From: Nonomuraea candida
GTDB taxonomy: Bacteria; Actinomycetota; Actinomycetes; Streptosporangiales; Streptosporangiaceae
Direction: 5' to 3'
Length of the DNA stretch: 64,000 nucleotides
NCBI RefSeq assembly: GCF_000725485.1
Contig: NZ_JOAG01000003.1
Location: 323,018-387,017 of the forward strand
Under the pieces are notes generated by a model. It was given only the letters and a program-made list of their open reading frames with translations, did no database searches and was not told where the DNA came from. Positions within the stretch are counted from its first letter, which is position 1, and the number at the start of each line of letters is the position of its first letter. Below are positions 45,728-52,331 of the stretch, one piece after another. The translations under genes and the position numbers were made by a program.

Positions 45728-46805
45728 GGCGCGCCTCAGCCATGGCGCCGAGGTAGGCGTCGCGTTCCAGGGCGAACCGGTGCGGGTCCATCCCCTGCCG
45801 CTCGGCCCGCAGGTGCAGCAGGGTCAGCTCGGTCGCCGCCTGCTGATAGTCGCTCATGGCCTGCCCCAGCCCCGCCCCCCTGGCCCACTTGCGGGCGGCC
45901 TTGCGCGCGGGCAGCGTGGTGAGCATGCGCAGGTCGGCGTCGGAGACCAGCCCGGTGGGGGCGTAGGCGGACAGGTAGTAGCCCATCTTCGCCACCAGGT
46001 GGCGGCGCTCGGCGACGGTCACGGCGATGATCATCACCAGCGCCGCCATGATCACCAGATACGCGCTCCCCAGCCACGCCAGCGAGCCCGTGGTCGCGGC
46101 GCCGTTCCAGAGGCCGTGCAGGAAGACCGCGGCCAGGTAGCCGAGCGGGATCGCGGCGTACCTGGCGGCGGTGCGGCGGGTGAGCGCGTACGCGACGCCG
46201 AGGCCGATCATGGAGGTGTAGATCGGATGGCCGAGCGGGTCGATCAGCCCGCGGATCACGAAGAGCTGGACCACCGCCCCGGCGCCGTCCTCGCCGAACG
46301 CGAGCAGGTAGTAGCCGACGTTCTCCACAGCGGCGAAGCCGAGGCCGGCCATGGAGGCGTACACCACGCCGTCGGTGAGGCCGTCGATCTCGGTCCGGCG
46401 GCGCAGGAGCAGCAGCAGGGCCGAGCCCTTGAGCGCCTCCTCGACCACCGGCGCCAGGACGACGACACCGATGTTCTGGACGGCGGCGGTGCCGTATCCC
46501 GCCCTGGCGAACAGCTGCTGGCCGGCGACCGTCAGCGCGATGCCGGCCACGACGGCCAGGCCCGCGCCCCACGCGAAGGCGAAGGCGAGGTTGAGCTTCG
46601 GCTCGGGCTCGATCCTGTCGAGCGACAGGACGGCCGCGAGCAGCACCGGCAGAGGCGCCACGGCCAGCAGCGCCGACAGGCCGAACCCGACGGGGCCGCC
46701 CGCCCTCAGCATGACGGCCAGCACGATCAGGGCGACGATGCCGGAGACGACCAGTCCGATCAGCAGGGCCTTGCTGGGACGCTGGGCGAGCAACGGAGCA
46801 GTCAT
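45720..46805 (-). CDS. PrsW-family intramembrane metalloprotease
   Basis: A 361-residue integral membrane protein with about eight helices. The zinc-protease motifs are complete: VVEEALKG (E122, E123), AAVENVGYY (E161, N162), GHPIYTSMIG (H193) and FLHGLWNG (H230, N234). PrsW of B. subtilis clips an anti-sigma factor; homologues are CPBP-like proteases. The C-terminal 90 residues are cytoplasmic and helical. The ATG at 46805 has AGAGG eight bases upstream and the hydrophobic start MTAPLLAQ. Confidence 0.9.
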   Translation of the reverse strand: MTAPLLAQRPSKALLIGLVVSGIVALIVLAVMLRAGGPVGFGLSALLAVAPLPVLLAAVLSLDRIEPEPKLNLAFAFAWGAGLAVVAGIALTVAGQQLFARAGYGTAAVQNIGVVVLAPVVEEALKGSALLLLLRRRTEIDGLTDGVVYASMAGLGFAAVENVGYYLLAFGEDGAGAVVQLFVIRGLIDPLGHPIYTSMIGLGVAYALTRRTAARYAAIPLGYLAAVFLHGLWNGAATTGSLAWLGSAYLVIMAALVMIIAVTVAERRHLVAKMGYYLSAYAPTGLVSDADLRMLTTLPARKAARKWARGAGLGQAMSDYQQAATELTLLHLRAERQGMDPHRFALERDAYLGAMAEARRW

Positions 46806-46863
46806 GGTGGTGCCTCTCTTCCCGTTGGCTTCGCCCACTATGCGCCCGGGCGACTACAAGCGC

Positions 46864-48075
46864 TTAACGGCCACTTGCCTCGCGGTAATACGGATCCGCC
46901 ACGACGGACTCACCGTCCGTGTACGAATACACCTCCCGGCCGGAAATGAACACCCTCAGCGCCCGGCTCATGACGTCCAGCGGGTCTCCGGACCAGATCA
47001 CGACGTCGCCGTCGAGCCCCGGCCGCAGCGCGCCGACCCGGTCGTCGAGGCCCATGATGCGGGCCGGGTTCACGGTGATGGAGCGCAGCGCCGCGTCCCG
47101 GTCCAGCCCTTCCTTGACCGCCAGCGTGGCCTGGTGCACCAGGAAGTGGATGGGCACGACGGGGTGGTCCGTGGTGATCGCCAGCTCGACGCCCGCCCTG
47201 GCCAGGATGCCGGGGTTGCGCAGCGAGCGCTGCCGCAGCTCGACCTTCGACCTGCTGGTGAACAGCGGGCCGATGATGACCGGCACGTTCCGTTCGGCGA
47301 GGGTGTCGGCCAGCAGGTGCCCCTCGGTGCCGTGGTTGATCACCAGGCGGTAGCCGAACTCGCCGGCCAGCCGGAGCGCGGTGGCGATGTCGTCGGCCCG
47401 GTGGGTGTGCTGGCACCAGGGCAGCTCTCCGTCCAGGACGCGGACGAGGATCTCCAGCGTGCCGTCACGGTCGAACGGCTTGCCCTCCTCCTCGGCGGCG
47501 GCCCTGCGCGCCTTGTAGTCCTGAGCCTTCATGAACGCGTCACGGATCACCGCGGCCACGCCCTGCCGGGTGGAGGGCAGCTTCTTCTGGTCGCCATAGA
47601 CGCGCTTGGGGTTCTCGCCGAGCGCGCTCTTGACGCTCACCGGCTCCTTGAGCAGCATCTCGTCCACGGACCTGCCCCAGCACTTGATCGCGACCGTCTG
47701 GCCGCCGATCGGGTTGCCGGAGCCCGGCTTGATCACCGCGGTCGTGACCCCGCCGGACAGCGCGTCGCCGAAGGCCAGGTCGGCCGGGTTGATGGCATCG
47801 AGCGCGCGCAGCCGCGCGCCGTTGGGGTCGGTCATCTCGTTGGTGTCCTGGCCGGCCCAGCCCTCGGCCTCCTCGTACACGCCGAGGTGGCCGTGGGCCT
47901 CCACGAACCCGGGCAGCACCCACCCGCCGGCGGCGTCCACGACGGTGGTCCCCTCGGGCACGGCCACGTCCCGGCCGACCGCGACGATCTTCCCGTCCTG
48001 GATGAGGACGGTTCCGCCGTCGATGGGGTCGCCATCGACCGGCACGACATATCCGCTGGTAATCGCAATATTCAT
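46864..48075 (-). CDS. amidohydrolase-family metal-dependent hydrolase
   Basis: A 403-residue TIM-barrel hydrolase close to imidazolonepropionase-like amidohydrolases. The metal sites are AHGHLG (H61, H63), QHTHRADD, NHGTEGH and the catalytic ITTDHP. It ends with the usual C-terminal sheet VGALRPGLDGDVVIWSGDP. The substrate (a cyclic amide, dipeptide or cytosine-like ring) is unknown. It is divergent from the SnoaL-like gene. Confidence 0.9.
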   Translation of the reverse strand: MNIAITSGYVVPVDGDPIDGGTVLIQDGKIVAVGRDVAVPEGTTVVDAAGGWVLPGFVEAHGHLGVYEEAEGWAGQDTNEMTDPNGARLRALDAINPADLAFGDALSGGVTTAVIKPGSGNPIGGQTVAIKCWGRSVDEMLLKEPVSVKSALGENPKRVYGDQKKLPSTRQGVAAVIRDAFMKAQDYKARRAAAEEEGKPFDRDGTLEILVRVLDGELPWCQHTHRADDIATALRLAGEFGYRLVINHGTEGHLLADTLAERNVPVIIGPLFTSRSKVELRQRSLRNPGILARAGVELAITTDHPVVPIHFLVHQATLAVKEGLDRDAALRSITVNPARIMGLDDRVGALRPGLDGDVVIWSGDPLDVMSRALRVFISGREVYSYTDGESVVADPYYREASGR

Positions 48076-48110
48076 GACTCGTAACCTATCGAAGTGGGTA
48101 GGGGGCCCGG

Positions 48111-48509
48111 ATGCTCGCAGAACTGTACAGACGATGGCTGCTCGAACTCTGGAACGGCGACTTCGAGCTGGCGTACGAACTGGTCACCCCCGACTTCACC
48201 GGCCACTGGCCGGGCATGGACGTCTCGGGGCCCGACGGGCTGATCGAGGCGCTCCGGCAGGGGCACGAGCCGTTCGGGGACGTCAAGGTGACGCTGGACG
48301 TGGGGCCGATCGTGGACGGTGACCTGGTGTCGGCGAGGTGGACGTTCGGCGGGGCGTACCGGGGCGGGATTCCGGGCGCGACGGCGGCGGAGGGCACGCG
48401 GGTCGCGTTCAGCGGACACGACATCCTGCGGGCCCGGGACGGGAGGTTCGCCGAGTACTGGGTGATCTCGGACGTCCAGACGTTCGGCAAGGCCCTCGGT
48501 ATAGGGTGA
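48111..48509 (+). CDS. SnoaL-like / NTF2-fold protein
   Basis: A 132-residue cone-shaped NTF2-like fold: LYRRWLLELWNGDFELAYELVTPDFTGHWPG, then SGPDGLIEALRQ and VARWTF-like strands (VSARWTFGGAYRG), ending in AEYWVISD. Polyketide cyclases and steroid isomerases share this fold, but many are unknown. It is followed 31 bp later by a PPOX protein gene on the same strand. Confidence 0.82.
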   Translation: MLAELYRRWLLELWNGDFELAYELVTPDFTGHWPGMDVSGPDGLIEALRQGHEPFGDVKVTLDVGPIVDGDLVSARWTFGGAYRGGIPGATAAEGTRVAFSGHDILRARDGRFAEYWVISDVQTFGKALGIG

Positions 48510-48540
48510 TTTACGCCGAAATTTCGTACGAGGGTGGTGC

Positions 48541-49014
48541 ATGTCGGAGAATTACGGGCCTGACGCTGACCCCGGTCCCCAGTCGCTGAGCGATGAGGAC
48601 CTGTCGGCCCTGCTGGCCGGGCAGCGCTTCGGCGCCCTGGCCACCCTCAAGGGCAACGGCCACCCGCACCTGTCCACCGTCACCTACACCTGGGACCCCC
48701 GGCAGCGCGTGGTGCGCGTCTCGACCGTGGCCGACCGGCTCAAGGTGCGCCAGCTCCAGAAGGACCCGCGCTGCTCGCTGTACGTGGCCGGCGACGACTT
48801 CCGCTCCTTCGCCGTGGCCGAAGGCGAGGCGGAGCTGTCGCCGGTGAGCACCGAGCCGGGGGACGAGGTGGGCAGGGAACTGCTGTCCATGCTGCCGGCG
48901 TCCATCGACCCGGCCGCCGAACAGGCCTTCCTGCGGCAGATGGTGACGGACCGGCGCCTGGTGATCAGGCTGAGGGTGTCACGCCTGTACGGAACCACCC
49001 TGCCCCTCGCCTGA
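48541..49014 (+). CDS. PPOX-class F420-dependent oxidoreductase-like protein
   Basis: A 157-residue split-barrel protein. RFGALATLKGNGHPHLSTVTYTWD and VVRVSTVADRLKVRQLQKDPRCSLYVAG are the conserved strands of F420H2-dependent reductases of the TIGR03618 type. It would reduce a cofactor-bound substrate in the cytoplasm, with F420 from a pathway found elsewhere. It starts at ATG 48541 with AGGGTGGTGC upstream. Confidence 0.88.
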   Translation: MSENYGPDADPGPQSLSDEDLSALLAGQRFGALATLKGNGHPHLSTVTYTWDPRQRVVRVSTVADRLKVRQLQKDPRCSLYVAGDDFRSFAVAEGEAELSPVSTEPGDEVGRELLSMLPASIDPAAEQAFLRQMVTDRRLVIRLRVSRLYGTTLPLA

Positions 49015-49075
49015 CTCGCCCGGCTTCGCCGTCGGTCATCGAACAGCGCGGGGTCACGCGGATAACGTGGCGGCC

Positions 49076-49486
49076 ATGGACATCACCATTCACACGACGT
49101 CCCTCCCGCACGACGACCCGGACGCCGCCCTGGCCTTCTACCGCGACAAGCTCGGCTTCGAGGTGCGCAGCGACGTCGGGCAGGGCAAGATGCGCTGGAT
49201 CGTGGTCGGCCCTCCCGGCCAGCCGGAAACGTCCATCCTCCTGGCGCCACCCGCCGCCGACCCCGGGATCACCGAGGATGAACGCCGTACCATCACCGAG
49301 ATGATGGCCAAGGGCACCTACGGCTGGATCCTGCTGGCCACCCGTGACCTCGACGACGCCTTCGAGCAGTTGCGCGCCCGCGACGCCGAGGTCGTCCAGG
49401 AGCCGACCGAGCAGCCGTACGGTGTGCGTGACTGCGCCTTCCGCGACCCCGCCGGGAACCTGATCCGCATCCAGGAGGTCCCCTGA
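49076..49486 (+). CDS. VOC-family protein
   Basis: A 136-residue glyoxalase-fold protein: DPDAALAFYRDKLGFEVRSDV in the first unit, ILLATRDLDDAFEQLRARDAEVV in the second, then YGVRDCAFRDPAGNLIRIQEVP with the typical C-terminal Asp/Glu metal ligands. It lies upstream of an AraC-type regulator on the same strand. Pairs of this kind are common in actinomycetes. The ATG at 49076 is chosen over a GTG three codons before it. Confidence 0.87.
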   Translation: MDITIHTTSLPHDDPDAALAFYRDKLGFEVRSDVGQGKMRWIVVGPPGQPETSILLAPPAADPGITEDERRTITEMMAKGTYGWILLATRDLDDAFEQLRARDAEVVQEPTEQPYGVRDCAFRDPAGNLIRIQEVP

Positions 49487-49743
49487 ACCCCCGCCCCCGA
49501 CCCGGAACCCGGCGGCGGCCGGCGCCATGACCATCCACCGCCCACCGCCGCCACCCGCCCGCATCCGGCACATACGCCATCGTCGCCAGGTGCCCTCAGG
49601 CGTACGCTGATGAGATCATCGCCTTGAGGCCGACGCCGGATCGCCTCCGCGGGCGCTCTCCGACCCCACCGGCGCACACACCCGCCGCCCGGCCCGCCTC
49701 GCCAGGTGCTCAGGCGCTCGCCGACCTCGATGAAGGAGTTCTC

Positions 49744-50223
49744 ATGTGTCACCCCGCATGGGGGCGCGCACTCACCGCCGCGCGGCGCCTGAACGATTTC
49801 ACGCAACTGCGGCGCGTCCGTGACCGCATCGACCGGGAGTACGCGCGGCCCCTGGACCTCGAACCCCTCGCCCGCGACCTGAACCTCTCGCCCGAGCAGC
49901 TCAGCCACAAGTTCCACCTCGCCTTCGGGCAGTCTCCGTACGACTACGTGATGACGCGGCGCGTCGACCGCGCGATGCTCCTGCTGCGCCGTGGCGACCT
50001 CAGCGTGCCCGAGGTCTGCGCAACGGTCGGCTGCACGTCACTGAACGCCTTCAGCACGCGCTTCACCGAACGGGCCGGCATCCCACCCACCGCCTACCAG
50101 CGCCGCACGGCGACGACGATGCCGACCGGCACGGCGCCGAGAAAGCCGATCAGGCGCCAAGAAGCCCCGGCGCCCGAGCCCCGACCGGCACAGCGCTCAG
50201 AGCCCTCCGCGAAGTCGTCGTGA
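49744..50223 (+). CDS. AraC-family transcriptional regulator
   Basis: A 159-residue protein that is little more than a DNA-binding domain. Residues 18-115 hold two helix-turn-helix units: LDLEPLARDLNLSPEQLSHKFHLAFGQSPYDYV and LSVPEVCATVGCTSLNAFSTRFTERAGIPPTAYQRR. The C-terminal 45 residues are Pro/Arg-rich. AAGGAG five bases before ATG 49744 fixes the start. It probably controls the VOC gene just upstream. Confidence 0.88.
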   Translation: MCHPAWGRALTAARRLNDFTQLRRVRDRIDREYARPLDLEPLARDLNLSPEQLSHKFHLAFGQSPYDYVMTRRVDRAMLLLRRGDLSVPEVCATVGCTSLNAFSTRFTERAGIPPTAYQRRTATTMPTGTAPRKPIRRQEAPAPEPRPAQRSEPSAKSS

Positions 50224-50260
50224 TTCCCCCGCCGCCCAGGGGCGTGACGGCGACCGCCCC

Positions 50261-50830
50261 TCACACGTGTTCCATCACGATCACCCCCGTGGTGTCCGGC
50301 ACGAGGGCGGTGAAGAGGTGCGGCGCGTCGCCCGGATAGGCCAGGTAGTCGCCGGGCGCCAGCTCGACCGGCTCGTCCACCGGCCCCGCCAGCGCCCGCC
50401 CCGCGCCGATCACCAGGTGCTCGACGGTGCCTGGCATGTGAGGCTCCGACCGCCGGGACTCGCCCGGTTGCGCCTCGATCCTGTAGAGATCGCGGCGCGC
50501 CCCTGGCGGGCTTGACGCCAGCAGCGTCGCGGTGTAGCTGGCCTGGCCGGAGTGCGCGGCCGGCCCTTCCCCCGCCCGGATCAGGCGTACGGCCGGGCGA
50601 GGCGGATCGACCAGCCGGCTGAACGGCACGCCGAGCGCGACGCCGAGCGCCCATAGCGTCTCCAGACTCGGGTTGCCGGTGCCGGATTCGAGCTGGGACA
50701 GCGTGGACTTGGCCAGGCCCGAGCGTTTCGCGAGCTCCGTCAGCGAAAGGCCGGCACGGTCACGCTCGCGCCTGATCGCCGCCGCTATCCGCTCGAAGGG
50801 AGGTTTGCCGTCGGTCACCGTTCGCTCCAC
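50261..50830 (-). CDS. XRE-family regulator with C-terminal cupin domain
   Basis: A 189-residue sensor-regulator. The XRE helix-turn-helix is at about 12-66 (LSLTELAKRSGLAKSTLSQLESGTGNPSLETL) and the cupin at 100-185 (GTVEHLVIGAGRALAGPVDEPVELAPGDYLAYPGDAPHLF), which usually binds a small ligand. Such proteins repress or activate the gene next to them. It starts at GTG 50830 and shares its upstream region with the racemase gene; two palindromic sites lie there. Confidence 0.9.
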   Translation of the reverse strand: MERTVTDGKPPFERIAAAIRRERDRAGLSLTELAKRSGLAKSTLSQLESGTGNPSLETLWALGVALGVPFSRLVDPPRPAVRLIRAGEGPAAHSGQASYTATLLASSPPGARRDLYRIEAQPGESRRSEPHMPGTVEHLVIGAGRALAGPVDEPVELAPGDYLAYPGDAPHLFTALVPDTTGVIVMEHV

Positions 50831-50840
50831 AAGTTGTTCC

Positions 50841-50904
50841 GTTCGATTTGACGAACACCCGTTCGCGGTTCATTATAACGGCCAAACGTTCCGATTCAGC
50901 GAAC
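50841..50904. promoter_or_regulatory. two palindromic sites between the XRE-cupin gene and the racemase gene
   Basis: GTTCG-ATTTGA-CGAAC (50841-50856) is a perfect inverted repeat, and GTTCCGATTCAGCGAAC (50888-50904) has arms GTTC/GAAC. They are 47 bp apart, five helical turns approximately. They probably bind the XRE-cupin protein and control both genes. Confidence 0.6.
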
Positions 50905-51081
50905 AGGGGCAGCCTCATGCACGACCCGAACCGGCGAGTGGCCCGTCAGAGCCCGCGCGCCACCGCACCGGACCCGTCACGGCGCATGCAGAGCAGAGGC
51001 GCCCGCCGCGTCTCCCTGACAGGCGCGCCGGTCACTGCCGCCGGACGGCCAAGGGAGACGCACACACCTTTGCGCTCCACC

Positions 51082-51213
51082 CGTCGGCGAACGGAGCCAC
51101 GCGCGCCCTCCCCCATCACCCCACGGCGAACGGACGCGCGCTCCCGAATCACCCCACGACGAACGGACGCGCCCTTCCCCATCACCCCACGGCGAACAGA
51201 GACGACAGCGTTC
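51082..51213. repeat. 33-bp tandem array, about four units
   Basis: Units with ATCACCCCACGGCGAACGGA begin at about 51082, 51115, 51148 and 51181. They are multiples of three and keep an open frame that runs into the racemase gene, but precede its best ribosome-binding site. Confidence 0.8.
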
Positions 51214-51288
51214 ACCGCGCCGACGAGCACGGACAGAGCGGCCACGGCAGTGGCGACACCCACCAGGACCAGAGGCAAGGAGGCGGCA

Positions 51289-52128
51289 ATGCCGAACCCG
51301 ACGACGAGCGCCGAGGGAGCGGAGGCGGCCGAGGCGGCGCGCACGCGGGCTTCCGCACACACCCCCACCGTCCGCCAACCGGCCACCCGGCAGGACATGA
51401 GACATCTCGGCATCCTCGCGCACAGCACCGAAGGGGCGGCCCTCAGCTTCCTGTCCTTCTGCCAGGAGGGCTTCCGCCGCCTCGGCGAGCACGACCACCC
51501 GGACGTGACCCTCGACTACATCCCCTTCGGCCGCAGCATGCCCGCCTGGGACGCCGGCGACCACGACGCCGTCCGCAAGACCCTCGCCGTGAGCGTGGAG
51601 CGGCTGGCCCGCGCGGGCGCGGAGTTCTTCATCTGCCCCGACAACACCGCCCACCTCGCCCTCGGCCGGCCGGGCCCCGACCTCGCCCTGCCCGGCCTGC
51701 ACATCGCGGAGGTGGTCGCCGACCAGGCCGTGCGGGACGGCCGCACACGCGTCGGGGTGCTCGGCACCTCCTACACCATGGAGGGCCCGGTCTACCCGCG
51801 CGCGCTCGGCTCCCGCGGGATCGCCGCGGTGGCGCCGGACCAGGAAGACCGCCGGGTGGTCAACGAGATCATCTTCACCGAGCTGGTCAACGGGGTGTTC
51901 AGCGCCGGCTCACGTGCCGCGTACGTCGAGGTCATCGAACGCCTGGCCGCCCGGGGCTGCGACGCCGTGGCCCTCGTCTGCACGGAGATCCCCCTGCTGA
52001 TCAGGCCCGAGGACTCACCCCTGCCCACTCTCGACTCCACCCGCCTCCTGTCCACCGCCGCCTTTGACGTGGCGACCGGCCTGCGGCCGTTCCCCACCTG
52101 GCGAGGCGGCCCGCCCGCTCTCTCCTGA
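51289..52128 (+). CDS. aspartate/glutamate racemase-family protein
   Basis: A 279-residue enzyme of the Asp/Glu/hydantoin racemase family. The core begins MRHLGILAHSTEGAALSFLS, and the two catalytic cysteines are in FFICPDNTAHLAL and ALVCTEIPLLI, which is the family's paired-cysteine arrangement. GVLGTSYTMEG also fits. Its substrate is unknown; DNA-damage or cell-wall roles are possible. ATG 51289 has the strong site AAGGAGG; a 36-residue extension precedes the core. The frame is open back to 50848, so a longer product cannot be excluded. The stop is in the first copy of a 48-bp repeat. Confidence 0.82.
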   Translation: MPNPTTSAEGAEAAEAARTRASAHTPTVRQPATRQDMRHLGILAHSTEGAALSFLSFCQEGFRRLGEHDHPDVTLDYIPFGRSMPAWDAGDHDAVRKTLAVSVERLARAGAEFFICPDNTAHLALGRPGPDLALPGLHIAEVVADQAVRDGRTRVGVLGTSYTMEGPVYPRALGSRGIAAVAPDQEDRRVVNEIIFTELVNGVFSAGSRAAYVEVIERLAARGCDAVALVCTEIPLLIRPEDSPLPTLDSTRLLSTAAFDVATGLRPFPTWRGGPPALS

Positions 52129-52209
52129 GCGCACGGCAGGCGCGTCACGACGCGCGGCCCGCCCACTCTCCCCTGGGCGCATGGCCGGTGCGGCACGGCG
52201 CGCGGCCGA
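52108..52209. repeat. 48-bp direct repeat across the racemase stop codon
   Basis: Copies at 52108-52155 and 52156-52203, with the next unit beginning GGCC at 52204. The TGA stop (52126-52128) is in copy 1, and copy 2 has TGG there. Confidence 0.85.
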
Positions 52210-52298
52210 TCATTCGCCCACCGATCACGGAACCGCCGGCCCGGCCAGCATCCGGCCCTTGCAACTTCGTGGGGACCGGCTTACGATCCGGCTAATTG

Positions 52299-52315
52299 TT
52301 AGGAAACTTTCTTTA
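52299..52315 (+). promoter_or_regulatory. imperfect operator-like palindrome upstream of chitinase gene
   Basis: TTAGGAAACTTTCTTTA has arms TTAGGAAA and TTTCTTTA (six of eight positions symmetrical). It lies 17 bp before the GTG start in an AT-rich patch. Confidence 0.35.
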
Positions 52316-52331
52316 TTGAAAGGTCCTCGAC

